A DNA stretch of 64,000 nucleotides, taken from NCBI GenBank assembly GCA_963704535.1, contig OY969916.1, positions 9,486,001-9,550,000 on the forward strand. Direction: 5' to 3'. This document shows, piece by piece, positions 1 through 10,233 of this stretch (positions are counted from its first letter, which is position 1; each line of letters opens with the position of its first letter). The position numbers were made by a program, and so were the translations under genes. Source of the DNA: G963704535 sp963704535. GTDB taxonomy: Bacteria > Chloroflexota > Chloroflexia > Chloroflexales > Roseiflexaceae. The notes under the pieces were generated by a model. The model searched no databases and was not told where the DNA came from. It saw nothing but the letters and a program-made list of their open reading frames with translations.

Positions 1-132
1 AGCATGATGAGGAGATCGGGTTTGAGCATGGGGCGCGCGCTTTTATCCAGCTACCGCTCCAGGCTCAGCAGTTTCTATCGTGTGTCGCACAGTTTGTGCA
101 CCATGAGGAGTAGAGGCATAGGTTAACGTCGT

Positions 133-3100
133 ATGCCGACCGAGTACGTGATCGCGTTGGTGCTCCTGGTTGCACTCGCGGCCCTGGCCGCCCTTCCGCC
201 GACCCGTCAATTTTTTGCTCGCCAATACGCGCGGCTGCGTAGCCGCCTTCCCCAGCGCCAACCGCCCAGCACAGGCGCGACGATTTCAGTCAAGGCCGCC
301 GGCGCCCGGCCGGCACAGAGCGGCAGCTCACGGCCCTTGCTGGATAGCCGGCAGCTCATGGCGCTCGTCGCCGTACTCTTGATTCTATTGCTCGTGATTT
401 GCCAGGTCCCGCGCCTGCTGACACCCGTAGACCAGTTTGTCGTGCTCGTCGCGCCGTTCCACGATATCGGCGGCTCGGTCGGCCAGACCGGGCGCGCGGT
501 GGCCGGGCAGCTTGTGGATGTGCTGCCCCAGGCCAGCCGTGGGCGTGTCGTTGCGCGGCTGGTCGATGCGCCGCCGGCCGACCCGAATGAGGCGCTACGA
601 GTCATGGAGACGCAGGGCGCCGACGCGTTGATCTGGGGCGAGGTGACTCCTGGCGCGCTGCTCGACCAGGAGTCGCTGCTCCCGGTGCTGGCGTATCGCC
701 CGAACGGTCTCTCTGCGCCGGCAGCCTGGGCCGGCTACAGCGGTCGCTTTGCTCTGCCGTCGTCCTACCGGCTGTCTGCTACGCCGCTCAACGGCCAGGT
801 GGTGCTGCCCGCATTGTTGGGCGCCCTGGCCGATTACGATGCAGGCGAGGTCGACTCGACCCTTGCGGTGCTCGATGGGCTGGCGCGCGACTATTCGGCG
901 CTGGCCCCCATCCTACCCCAGGCGTTGCGGGGAAATATCCTTTGGGCGCGCGGTGAGTATGAGCAGGCCGCCACCGCGTACCGCCAGGCGATCGGTGGCG
1001 CAGCCGAGGACCAGACCAATCGGCAATTGGCGCTGCTGTTCAACAACCTCGGCGCGATCTTACAGGATGCGGGGGACTCCGCTGGTGCGCGCCAAGCCTT
1101 CGATCAGGCGGTCGCTGTGCTCTACGCGCAGCCGCCTGGCGAGCAGGATCTTGGGGAGTTGCGTTTCAACCTGGGGATCGAGAGCTTGCGCGCCGGGGCG
1201 CCCGACCAGGCGCTTGCCTCGCTCCAGGTGGCCCGCAGCCTGCTGCCGCCCACGACGCCGCTGCTGCTGACACTCAGCGAAGCTTACCGGGCGAATGGAC
1301 TGTTTGCCGAGGCGCAGGCCATGCTCGATGCGGCGATACTTCAGGTGAGCGCCGATGTCGCGATGGTGCCGCCCCAAGTGCAGGGGCCGATCGGCAACGG
1401 GCTGCGGGCCGCCACGCAGCAGCAGCGCGCGCTGCTTGGCCTCGCGCAGGTCCTTCAGGCGGATGGCCCACTGTTGTGGGAGCTTCAGGCGGCTGGGTCG
1501 CTGCCAACGCGGTCGCTCAACAATATTCGGAGCGATCTGGTCCAGTCGGTGAAGGAGACCGAGGCGCTATCACGCGGTTGGACCCGGCGCTCGGCCGCCG
1601 AGGACGCCGCACGCCACACGGTCGCGGGTAGGATCGCGATCGAGCAATCCCGGCGTGCCGAGACGCTCCTACAGGAACGGCAGCGCTGGCAGGCGGCCAT
1701 CGACATCCAGCTCTGGCGCGCTCAGGGCGGTCAGCCGCCCCAGGGCATCGCCGCGCTGTGGTCACAGCTGACGGGCGATCGGTCGCTTTTGGGTCAGGCC
1801 CGCGAGCGACTGGGGCTGCTGACGGCTCGGCAGGACGATCTCGATGCCACTATCTTGCTCGGGCACGCCCTCCTGCTGGCCGAGCAGCCGACCGAAGCCG
1901 CCAAACAATTTGATGATGCCGCCGCCAGGGCGCCACAGCGACCGGAGCCGGTCTACGGCCAGGCGCTCGTCGCGCTGCCGACCGACCGCGCCCGTGCCCG
2001 CCAGTTGCTCTCCGACGCGATCGAGCTGGATGAGCGCTACTTCCCGGCCCGTCAGAAACTGGTCGAGATCGCTGAACAAGATCAGGACTGGCCGGCGGCG
2101 GTCGCGCAGCGGCGCTGGCTGGCCGAGAATCGCCCGACCACGCGCAACCGGCTGGCGCTGGCCGAGACGCTGCGTCACAGCGGATCATCTGGTCGCGCCG
2201 AGGCCGAGCGTGTGCTGCTCGCGCTCGCCGAGGAGCCAGGGCTTGGTAATGCCGGGCGGGTCATGGCGCTGCTTGAGTTGAGCCGGCTCTACCACGATAA
2301 TAGCGACCCGGAGGGCGCGCGCGTGGCGCTTCAACACGCCCAGCGCATCGCGCCGCGCGACCCGATGGTAGCCTATGAGCTTGCCCAGTTGCTGGCCGAA
2401 CAGGGGCAGCTCGACGAGGCCGAGGCGCAGTTCAAGCTGGCCCTTGCCGAGAACCCTGACTATATCGAGGCTCATCTTGGGTTGGGGCAACTCTACACGC
2501 GCAGGGGCGAGCCGGCCGCCGAGCAGTATCGCGCCGCTCTTGACGCCGGCGCGAGCGATCTGGGGGCGCTAAAGCAGATCGGCAAGGTGCTGCTGTCGAC
2601 GGATGAGTATGAGGCGGCGATTAGCGCCTACCAGCGCGCGCTCCGCGAAGCCCCTGACGATCCCGAGCTGCACCACGGGCTGGCGCAGGCCAACCTCGGA
2701 CTCAATCGACGTGATATCGCGCAGCAGGAGGAGCAGAAAGCCCTTGAGCTGAAGCAGGGCAACTACCCGGAGGCGCTGGTCGGGTTGGGCAATATCGCGC
2801 TGGGCAATGGGCAGCCCGATCAGGCTGTGCAACACTACCAGGCGGCGATTGTGCAGAATGACGGGCTGACGACCGCTTACCTGGGGCTTGGGCGGGCCGC
2901 CGCCGCGCAGGGTAACTGGTCGGTGGCGCAGGCTCATTTTCAGAGCGCGCTCTCGCGCAAACTCCAACTCGATCGAGGCGCGGCTGCTGCTCGGCAATGC
3001 CCTGCTCCAGCAGGGCAACGCTGAAGCCGCTATCGCCGTGTACGCCGAGGCGCTCAAGCTGAAGCGTGACACAGCCGAGGCATATTATGGAATAGCACAG

Positions 3101-3637
3101 GCGCAGATGGCGCTCGGGCAGGTCGACGCGGCGCTTGAGAATATCGGGACGGCGCTCAAACTGAAACGCAACTACGCCGAGGCGCTGCTGCTACAGGGCA
3201 AGCTCTACGAGCAACAGCGGCTAGATGACGAGGCAAGGGCGGCCTACACCAGGTCGATTGCTGCCGACCCACCGCTCGCCGAGCCATACTACCGCCGCGC
3301 GCTGATGTCTATCCGCCAGGATCAGATCGACGACGCCAAGGGGGATCTGGAGGCGGCCATACGCATTCAGCCGAACTTCCCCGAGGCTCACTACTGGCTG
3401 GGGCGAACGTATCTGGCTCAGGGTAGCCCCAGGACCGCGTTCGAGCAGTTCCGGCTGGCGGTCGAGCAGCGCGGCGGCGACTACTCAGAGGCGCGCTTCT
3501 ACCAGGGGCTCGCCGAGGAGCAGCTCGGCCTGCGCGTCGATGCGGTTGCCTCGTTCGAAGCCGCCCTCGAACAGGATGGCAGCAGCTCCTGGGCCAGCGA
3601 GGCGCGTGCGGCGCTGGAGCGGCTTAGGCAGCCCTGA
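133..3637 (+). CDS. Membrane-anchored TPR-repeat protein (frame disrupted near 2965)
   Basis: Two hydrophobic segments lie near the N-terminus (about residues 4-22 and 75-97). A globular stretch follows, then long arrays of tetratricopeptide repeats that continue to the end. The first frame runs to 3024. The second, read through to 3637, keeps perfect TPR character (ARLLLGNALLQQGNAEAAIA onward), while the first turns to nonsense after about 2965. One extra base near 2960-2970 therefore splits one protein of about 1,168 residues. TPRs are protein-interaction scaffolds; the partner is unknown. The N-terminal segments suggest membrane anchoring. No strong ribosome site was seen before the ATG at 133. 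The frameshift may be a sequence error, because the downstream half shows no decay. Confidence 0.8.
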
Positions 3638-3638
3638 T

Positions 3639-3666
3639 GCGTGTTGCGTGTTGCGTGTTGCGTGTT
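3639..3666. repeat. Heptamer microsatellite, four copies of gcgtgtt
   Basis: Four perfect tandem copies of gcgtgtt follow the TPR gene. Degenerate inverted copies (acacgca/acacgta) lie at 3914-3946. The two arms bracket the four-helix-bundle relic. Confidence 0.85.
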
Positions 3667-3683
3667 GAAGTGTGGGCTTTAAG

Positions 3684-3913
3684 ATGGACTATGCAGAGTG
3701 GGAAAAGTCAGTACCGCGCGCGATCACTGATGATATTTTATGGAAAGCCGTGATTGGTATTATAAGGCGCGTCATGTACTTAATGAGGCTACAATTAACC
3801 ATCGAATCGAACTTCTAGCTCGAATTATTCGTATGTTGTTGGCAACTATATCAAATCACCGAGGAAAAACACTGCGAGAAGAACCAGAGCTCTACGATAT
3901 CGGCAAAGAATGA
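3684..3913 (+). pseudogene. Four-helix-bundle (S23/avd-like) protein relic with internal deletion
   Basis: Frame one from the ATG gives MDYAEWEKSVPRAITDDILW and soon stops. A second frame from about 3742 gives ESRDWYYKARHVLNEA and ends with GKTLREEPELYDIGKE at a TGA. These are recalled as the N- and C-termini of the four-helix-bundle family (S23/intervening-sequence protein, related to DGR avd). The central half (about 60 codons) is missing and the join is out of frame near 3740. The stretch is more AT-rich than its neighbours. It sits between inverted heptamer repeats, suggesting it arrived as cargo of a repeat element. No function is expected. Confidence 0.7.
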
Positions 3914-3946
3914 CGTAACACGCAATACGCAACACGTAACACGTAA
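3914..3946. repeat. Inverted heptamer repeat arm
   Basis: Four degenerate heptamers (acacgca, atacgca, acacgta, acacgta) in inverted orientation to the gcgtgtt array at 3639. They end directly before the ribosome site of the aminotransferase. Confidence 0.75.
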
Positions 3947-3956
3947 GGAGTCGGTG

Positions 3957-5292
3957 ATGACACTGCTTGAGAATCAGCAGTATCTCTCCCCCGTTTGGGC
4001 GCGCTACAGCGATATCCTGGTCGAGCGTGGGGAGGGCGCCTGTCTCTACAGCGCCGATGGGCGCAGCTACCTGGATTTCACCTGTGGGATCGGCGTGACC
4101 AACACCGGCCACTGCCACCCGCGCGTCGTGGCGGCGATCCGCGAGCAGGCTGGGCTGCTGCTGCACGGCCAGGCCAATATCGTCTACCATCGCCCGATGC
4201 TTGAGCTGGTCGGCGCGCTGCGTGAGGTGGTCGACCCGGCGCTGGACAGCTTCTTCTTCAGCAACAGTGGCGCTGAAGCGATCGAGGCGGCGGTGAAGCT
4301 GGCCCGCCAGGCGACCGGTCGCACCGATGTGATTGTGTTTAGCGGCGGGTTCCACGGGCGTACGGCCGGGACGATGGCACTGACGAGCAGCAAGGGCAAG
4401 TACCGGCGCGGCTATGCGCCGCTGCCCTCCGGCGTCCATATCGCTCCCTACGCCTACTGCTACGGCTGCGCCGTCGCGCGGGCGGGCGGCAAGGATACCG
4501 CCGCGATCTCGCAGGCCGCCCCGCGCGACCCGGCGCCTGAACTCGGGGCCGGGTGGGGGCTGCTGCGGCGAGCCGCTGCGCCAGCTTCGCCATATGCTGC
4601 ATACCGAGACCGTGCCCGAGGACATCGCCGCGATCCTGGTTGAGCCGGTGCTGGGCGAGGGCGGCTACGTAGTGCCGCCGGCCTCGTTCATCCGGGGGCT
4701 GCGCCAGATCTGCGATGAATTTGGGATCTTGCTGATTGCGGATGAGGTGCAGAGCGGATTCGGGCGCACGGGTACGTTTTTTGCGATGGAGCAGTTCGGC
4801 GTCACGCCTGATATCATGACGATCGCCAAGGGGCTTGCCTCTGGCCTACCGCTCTCCGGCGTCGTGGCCCGGCGCGCGATTATGGAGCGCTGGCTGCCCG
4901 GAACGCACGGCGGCACCTATGGCGGCAACGCCCTGGCATGCGCGGCGGCGGTCGCCACCATCCGCACGATCCAGGAGGAGCGGCTGGTCGAGAATGCCGC
5001 CCGGCTCGGCGGCGTCCTGGCGTGCGAGCTGACCGGCGTGAAGAACCGGCACCCGTCGATCGGCGATGTGCGCGGGCTGGGGCTGATGGTAGGCGTGGAG
5101 CTGGTGCGCGAGGATGGCGCGCCGGACGCGGAGCTGGCGAAACACGCGCTGTCGGGGTGCCGCGAGCGCGGGCTGCTGCTGCTCAACTGTGGCCCCTACG
5201 ACAATGTCATACGCTTCATCCCGCCGCTGGTCGTTGACGAGGGCCAGATTCGGCAGGCTGTGCGGATCTTCGAGGAGGCGCTCTCAGCCTAA
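3957..5292 (+). CDS. Class III PLP aminotransferase (acetylornithine/4-aminobutyrate type), frame disrupted near 4545
   Basis: Fold-type I, class III aminotransferase of about 445 residues. Visible family marks are the early domain ending DFTCGIGVTNTGHCHPRV, FFSNSGAEAIEAAVKLAR, the GGFHGRTAGTMALT segment, and LIADEVQSGFGRTG followed by IAKGLASGLPLSGV, which carries the PLP lysine. The substrate is probably an omega-amino group (4-aminobutyrate, acetylornithine or similar) with 2-oxoglutarate; exact specificity cannot be read. The ATG at 3957 has AAGGAG 6 nt upstream; a GTG at 3954 is the alternative. The frame moves by +1 between about 4520 and 4560. The second part (to 5292) restores the family sequence, so this is one gene with an indel. 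Confidence 0.88.
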
Positions 5293-5296
5293 ATTA

Positions 5297-5354
5297 TGAG
5301 TGATGAGTTAGCCTTAACTCATCACTCATCACTCATTACTCATCACTCATCACT
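5297..5354. repeat. Palindromic heptamer (actcatc) repeats
   Basis: atgagtgatgagtta faces taactcatcactcat around a 4-nt spacer. Further tandem actcatc copies continue up to the start codon at 5355. No separate ribosome site is visible inside it. Confidence 0.85.
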
Positions 5355-5963
5355 ATGACATCGCACCAGAATTACAAACTCGCCCTACAGACGTTCCAGT
5401 CGCATCGGCTTCGTCGGGATCACGCCGACTTGGCGGTCGAGGTCCAGTACCAGCAGATCGGCGAGTTCTTCTTCCAGGAGCTGTACGGCCCACGCGATTT
5501 CAGCGCGCGCGACGAGCAGGGGCAGCGCCTACGCCAGTTCGTCCATATGGCGCCTGGGCTGGCGGTGCGCGATGTCGAGCAGGTGCTCAAGCTGCTTGAG
5601 CTTACCAATACGCTCGATGACGCGGTCGTGAAGCGGCTGATCGCGCTGGACGCGCCGCTCGATTTCGACGAGGCGCTCTACGAGCGAGCCTATCGCTTGG
5701 CCGATAACTACGCCGACCGGGTGCTCCAGATCGATCTCGTGCGCGACTCGCTCTACAATGTCTACCGGATGGCGCGCAAACCCTTGCTGGGCGCCGTGTT
5801 GCAACGCACCCAGGGGCTGGCCCAGGCGGTCGGCATGAACGATATCCACCGCTTCCTGCGCGCCGGCTACCGGGCCATCCTGCCGGTGCGCGACATCCAC
5901 CGCTTCATCGAGACGATCTGCCTGCGCGAGCGCGACCGGCTCGACCGGATCTATGATCTCTGA
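5355..5963 (+). CDS. Conserved helical protein, possibly FFLEELY-motif family
   Basis: A 202-residue, largely alpha-helical, charged protein without signal or membrane segments. The segment IGEFFFQELYGPRDFSARD resembles the FFLEELY motif of an uncharacterised bacterial family (recalled, not searched). No catalytic motif is evident and the role is unknown. It follows the aminotransferase in the same direction, separated only by repeats, so co-transcription is possible. Confidence 0.7.
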   Translation: MTSHQNYKLALQTFQSHRLRRDHADLAVEVQYQQIGEFFFQELYGPRDFSARDEQGQRLRQFVHMAPGLAVRDVEQVLKLLELTNTLDDAVVKRLIALDAPLDFDEALYERAYRLADNYADRVLQIDLVRDSLYNVYRMARKPLLGAVLQRTQGLAQAVGMNDIHRFLRAGYRAILPVRDIHRFIETICLRERDRLDRIYDL

Positions 5964-6093
5964 TCCGTCCACCGTGCGGTCTAGCCGGGAGAAGCTGACA
6001 AGGTGAGGGGTGGGCTTTCCCTTCACCTTGCCATTCCTTCAGCCTGTCAGGCTTTCATGTGTTGCGCGCACAACGCATATATGAGCATGTGAG

Positions 6094-6141
6094 TGGGGTT
6101 ATTCTTGAGGGGCGACCCCCTCAAACTCCCCCTTTTTCACG
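6094..6141. repeat. Palindromic element, single copy (family with tgagggg core)
   Basis: Imperfect palindrome around cttgaggggcgaccccctca, ending in a pyrimidine tract. It belongs to the family arrayed at 17.7 and 24.9 kb (reverse orientation here). It ends 17 nt before the ATG of the next gene. Confidence 0.8.
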
Positions 6142-6158
6142 TTGGGTACAATCGGCCT

Positions 6159-6623
6159 ATGATCTCACAACCTTCCCAACCGGCTGAGACTCTTGGGCAG
6201 CGGATCGCACGGCTGCGCGCCCAGCGCGGCTGGACCCAGCAGGATCTGGCCGATCGGCTGGCGGTCTCACGGGTGGCGGTCTCGCACTTCGAGATGGGGC
6301 TGGCGCTGCCGAGTGAGCGAACGGTGGTGCTGCTGGCCGGGCTGTTCAAGCAGGAGCCGCACGAGTTGATCGCGGGGACCAGCTACCCGGCCGGGAAAGC
6401 CGAGCGCCTGCCGCCGATTGCGTGCCGCTACACCGAGGTTGAGTTGCAGCTTGCGCTGCTGCGACGCGACTTGGAGTGGGTCGCGCGGGCCGAGGGCCAG
6501 GAGCTGCGCCGGGAGGTGATCGCCGAGTGGCTGGCTAAGATCGAGGCGCTGTGTCGGGACGGGTACGATCAGGATGAGCGCGCGCTGCTAGAGGCGGCGC
6601 GTGAACGGCTTCAGCGGCTGTGA
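6159..6623 (+). CDS. XRE-type helix-turn-helix regulator
   Basis: A 154-residue protein. Residues about 10-65 form a Cro/C1-type HTH (IARLRAQRGWTQQDLADRL, then SRVAVSHFEMGLALPSERT). The helical C-terminal half is rich in Arg and Glu, probably for oligomerisation. The ATG at 6159 is chosen because the upstream in-frame extension reads only through a palindromic repeat. Its stop overlaps the longer upstream reading of the next gene. Targets are unknown. Confidence 0.85.
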   Translation: MISQPSQPAETLGQRIARLRAQRGWTQQDLADRLAVSRVAVSHFEMGLALPSERTVVLLAGLFKQEPHELIAGTSYPAGKAERLPPIACRYTEVELQLALLRRDLEWVARAEGQELRREVIAEWLAKIEALCRDGYDQDERALLEAARERLQRL

Positions 6624-6654
6624 AGCCAGCGCCGGTGCTACGGAGGGGCCGGCC

Positions 6655-7158
6655 ATGGATCGATCGCGCCGCAACGCGCCGCGTCTGCAAGGCTACGATT
6701 ACACCTCGTCGGGCGCCTACTTCGTCACGTTCTGCACGCACCGGCGCGCATGGCTGTTTGATGACGCCGGGCTCCGTGTGATCGCGGAGGAAGAGTGGCC
6801 GGCGCTCCCGGAGGGCTTCACGGGGATTCAACTGGACGAGTGGGTGGTGATGCCCAACCACGTTCACGGAATCGTCAGTATCGGCGCAGGACCGGCGGCC
6901 AATGCAGGGCGCCCAACGTTGAGCGCGATCGTCGGGACCTTCAAATCGCGCGTGGCAGTGCGTTGGCTGGTGTGGCTGCGGGAACACGCGCCTGATCGGC
7001 CGGGGCGCATCTGGCAGCGCGGCTACTACGACCGGATCATCCGTAACGAGCGCGAGTTGGACGCAGTGCGTAGGTACATTCGTGACAACCCGCGCCGCTG
7101 GGCCGAGGATCGCGAGAATCTCGATGCGCTGGTTGAGCGTATGGATTCACATTCGTGA
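6655..7158 (+). CDS. REP-associated tyrosine transposase (RAYT, Y1/HUH family)
   Basis: A 167-residue single-strand HUH transposase of the IS200-derived RAYT group. It starts MDRSRRNAPRLQGYDYTSSG and carries FVTFCTHRR, the metal-binding motif VMPNHVHGI, and a C-terminal helix with the Tyr nucleophile region (RGYYDRIIRNERELD) followed by YIRDNPRRW. RAYTs cut and mobilise REP hairpins. Here the gene is followed within 130 nt by two perfect hairpins with 5-nt loops, and the same architecture recurs across the window. The upstream start at 6601 would overlap the HTH gene; 6655 fits the family N-terminus better. Confidence 0.9.
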   Translation: MDRSRRNAPRLQGYDYTSSGAYFVTFCTHRRAWLFDDAGLRVIAEEEWPALPEGFTGIQLDEWVVMPNHVHGIVSIGAGPAANAGRPTLSAIVGTFKSRVAVRWLVWLREHAPDRPGRIWQRGYYDRIIRNERELDAVRRYIRDNPRRWAEDRENLDALVERMDSHS

Positions 7159-7191
7159 TGTCGGCCATGTCGTGGTAGGGGATCGCCGTGG

Positions 7192-7212
7192 GGGCGGCCC
7201 TCGCGGCCGCCC
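7192..7212. repeat. REP hairpin downstream of RAYT
   Basis: Perfect 8-bp stem gggcggcc/ggccgccc with 5-nt loop ctcgc, 34 nt after the RAYT stop. Confidence 0.85.
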
Positions 7213-7285
7213 GCGCCGGGGTCATCGTGGTCATCGAAGGCGTCGTCAGGCGATGCGGGCGATGATCATCGATGACAACCGATGG

Positions 7286-7304
7286 GGCGGGTGCGAGACC
7301 CGCC
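7286..7304. repeat. REP hairpin abutting the left IS end
   Basis: Perfect 7-bp stem ggcgggt/acccgcc with 5-nt loop gcgag. The IS4-type inverted repeat begins at the next base. Confidence 0.85.
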
Positions 7305-7391
7305 TATATCTATCAAGCTAATCTGACAGCAGGAGGCTCCTGTGGCATCATGTCCGATAGATAACACTCATATGATGCAAGGAGCCTCCCA

Positions 7392-8720
7392 ATGGCAACC
7401 ATACCACAGGTGACACAGGCCATGCAAACCGTTCTAACAACCGTGGCCGATACTGCCGCACGCGCCACTGGCTTCGTGCAACGCTGCTCCAAAATGACTG
7501 GTGCGCTGTTCACTCAGACCCTGGTCTTGGGCTTTCTGTCCAACCCGCAAGCCACGCGCGAAGAACTGGCCCAGACCGCTGCCTGCTTGGGCCTCTCGAT
7601 TTCTCCCCAAGGCCTCGACCAGCGCTTGAGTGAGGTCGGCGCCGCCTGTTTGCTGGAGGTGCTCGATGCCGCCACTACCACCCTCCTGGCTGCTGACCCT
7701 GTCGCCCTCCCTCTGCTCTCGCGCTTCAACGGCGTCTACATCCAGGATAGCTCCCTGGTCGGCTTGCCCTCCTCCCTCTCGCATATCTGGCGCGGCAGCG
7801 GCAACCAGAATACTCACAGTGATACGGTTGCGCGCTTGAAACTCAGCCTGCGCCTCGAACTCTCGACTGGCGCCTTGCTTGGTCCCGACACCGATCACGG
7901 ACTGACTTCGGATCGCGCGCTGCAAGTGCAGGAAGCACCCATCCCAGCAGGCGCCTTGCGGATCGCCGACTTGGGCTTTTTCGACCTGGAGGTGTTGCGT
8001 AGCATTGGTCAGGACAAAGGCTACTGGCTGACGCGACCGCAAATTACTACCATCATCAGCGACCAGGACGGTCAGCGCCTGGATCTGCCGAAGTTGTTGG
8101 CCGCGCAACAGAGTACCACAGTGGATATGCCAATTCGCTTGGGTGCCAAGAAGCAGTTGCCGTGCCGGTTGCTGGCGTTGAGAGTGTCGCAGGAAGTGGC
8201 TGACGGGCGGCGGCGACGGTTGCGAGAGGAAGCCAAGCGGCGAGGACGGCAGCCGAATGCGGTGCAGATGGCAGTTGCGGAGTGGACGATCTTTGTGACC
8301 ACCGTGCCAAAAGAGATGTTGAGCGTGGAGGAGGCGCTCACACTGGGGCGCTGTCGCTGGCAAATCGAACTGGTGTGGAAGTTGTGGAAGAGCCAGGGGA
8401 GGATCGATGAGTGGCGCAGCAGCAAAGCGGCAGCGAGCTTGTGCGAGTTGTACGCCAAGCTGATAGCGATGCTGATGCAGCATTGGATTATGCTGGTGGG
8501 CTGTTGGGGGTATGCGGATCGCAGCTTGATGAAGGCAGCGACCACGATACGCAAGCACGCGACCTGTCTGGCGCTGGCGCTGCGCTGTGAGCAGCAGTTG
8601 GCCGCTGCGATTGGCTTGATTGTCGAGTGTTTGGCGCTGGGTTGTCGCATCAATAAGAGCAAAAAGACCCCGCATACCTATCAACTCCTGCTCGATCTGG
8701 CTGATGCTACCTTAGCTTGA
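7392..8720 (+). CDS. IS4-family DDE transposase
   Basis: An intact 442-residue transposase. Family marks are first acidic site YIQDSSLVGLP, second site RIADLGFFDLEVLRS, and the C-terminal RCRWQIELVWKLWKS segment holding the catalytic Glu in a YREK-like context, near DEWRSSKAAASLCELYAKL. AAGGAGCC stands a few bases before the ATG. It catalyses cut-and-paste movement of the surrounding element. The frame is uninterrupted, so the protein could still be active, but the right end of its element is broken by the second insertion. Confidence 0.9.
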   Translation: MATIPQVTQAMQTVLTTVADTAARATGFVQRCSKMTGALFTQTLVLGFLSNPQATREELAQTAACLGLSISPQGLDQRLSEVGAACLLEVLDAATTTLLAADPVALPLLSRFNGVYIQDSSLVGLPSSLSHIWRGSGNQNTHSDTVARLKLSLRLELSTGALLGPDTDHGLTSDRALQVQEAPIPAGALRIADLGFFDLEVLRSIGQDKGYWLTRPQITTIISDQDGQRLDLPKLLAAQQSTTVDMPIRLGAKKQLPCRLLALRVSQEVADGRRRRLREEAKRRGRQPNAVQMAVAEWTIFVTTVPKEMLSVEEALTLGRCRWQIELVWKLWKSQGRIDEWRSSKAAASLCELYAKLIAMLMQHWIMLVGCWGYADRSLMKAATTIRKHATCLALALRCEQQLAAAIGLIVECLALGCRINKSKKTPHTYQLLLDLADATLA

Positions 8721-8722
8721 TA

Positions 8723-10233
8723 CCTAATTTTGGCCCCAATTAGCGGGCGGCTGCTCGCAGGGCCAGTGCCTTGCACAAAATCGAAAGATGGACCATTCTG
8801 TTCCAGGCTTGGCAAGCAAGAACAGGAGGTCCATCATGGAACAGTCTACCAGTGAATCGATGACTACTGAGGCGGCGACAACCTTTACACCCTGTGCTCC
8901 TTTGGCGGCTATCGGCTGCCACATTCAGCACATTCATCTGTTTGAGCCCATCCGCACTCAGGTCCAGATCGCCCAGAAGACGGTCTTGCACACGCCCAGT
9001 GACAAACTCTTTGATGCCTTCATTGCCATCTTGGCTGGCGCACACGGCATCGTTGAAGTCAATTCGCGACTGCGCAGCGATCCAGCTTTGCAACAAGCCT
9101 TCGGTCGCAGTGCCTGTGCCGACCAATCGACCATTCAGGATACCTTGAATGCCTGCACACAGCAGAATGTGCAGCAACTCACCGACGCGCTGACCACGAT
9201 CTATCGCGCCCACTCTCAGGGCTATCGTCATGACTACCAATCTCAGCGCCAACTTCTGGATGTCGATCTGAGCGGGATGCCGTGTGGTCCCAAAGCCGCC
9301 TTGGCCACCAAGGGTTATTTTGCCAAGCAGCGCAACCGGCGTGGTCGCCAGCTTGGCAGGGTGGTCGCCTCTCGCTATTCTGAGGTCGTCAGCGATCAGC
9401 TGTTTGCCGGCAAGACTGCGCTGGTCAAGGCGCTGCAACCGCTGATCATAGCGGCCGAGCAGGTCTTGGAGCTGTGTGCTGATAAACGTGCCCACACGAT
9501 CGTGCGGCTCGAACTCGGGCGGCGGCAGCATCGGCGAGATCAACTGGTTGCTCGAACGCGGCTATCAGGTCCACACCAAGGACGAGGAGCGAGCACGAGC
9601 GCGCAAACTGGGCAAGAGCGTGAGCGAGTGGTTCGATGATCCGCAGATACCAGGTCGCCAAGTCGGCTGGGTCGAGACAGCTTGCGAGGAGTACGTCCGA
9701 GAGCTGCGGCGCATCGCGGTGCGCTGGCAGAAAAAGGACGGGAAGTGGGAGTATGCGCTGGTGCTTTCGACCTTGACGACCCAGGAAGTGTTTGTGGAAA
9801 CAGGACAGGAACTGGCGCAGGAGCTGTGTGCCCAGGCGGTCGCGCTTGGCGTATGTGCGCTTCTATGATCAGCGAGGTGGCGGCTGTGAAACGACGTTCA
9901 AGGATGACAAGCAAGGGCTGGGGCTGACTAAACGCAGCAAGAAGCGTTTTGAGGCCCAGCAGATGCTGACGTTGTTGGGGACACTGGCGCACAACGTGGT
10001 GATGTGGGCGCGCGACTGGCTGGCAGTGGAGGAACCCACGCTGCAAGCCTACGGTATCAAACGATTGGTGCGAGATGTATTCCATATCAGCGGCTTTCTG
10101 GTGCGCAACATCCAAGGACGGGTCGTAGCGATCGTACTCAACCATCTGGCACCACTCGTGCGCGGCCTCACGCGGAGTTTGGCGCTCCTGCTACGCTCAG
10201 CACAGGTGGTTATTAGTTGGGGCCAAACTTAGG
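8723..10233 (+). mobile_element. IS1380-like insertion sequence nested in the IS4-type element
   Basis: A 1,511-bp element. The left end cctaattttggccccaatta and the reverse complement of the right end, cctaagtttggccccaacta, match at 18 of 20 bases. It is flanked by a 5-bp duplication TGATA (8718-8722 and 10234-10238). It has one transposase, itself broken by two frame changes. Confidence 0.88.
8836..10232 (+). pseudogene. IS1380-like DDE transposase with two frame changes
   Basis: AGGAGGT lies 5 nt before the ATG. Three frames together give one transposase: the N-terminal part to about 9505 with LLDVDLSGMPCGPKAALATK (first Asp), the middle SGGGSIGEINWLLERGYQ to about 9845 (second Asp region), and CETTFKDDKQGLGLTKR (catalytic Glu region) to the stop inside the right inverted repeat. 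The first break looks like one extra A in the codon of the second catalytic Asp (gac to gaac, giving RLE/NSGG instead of RLDSGG). The second is near 9850. As read, it is inactive unless these are sequence errors. Confidence 0.8.

Noticed and set aside
3639..3946. Diversity-generating retroelement, suggested by the avd-like relic
   Set aside because: No reverse transcriptase or template/variable repeat pair was found nearby, and the relic is deleted internally.
7434..8684. 416-residue minus-strand ORF opposite the IS4 transposase
   Set aside because: Antisense shadow; the plus-strand frame has the transposase motifs and a ribosome site.
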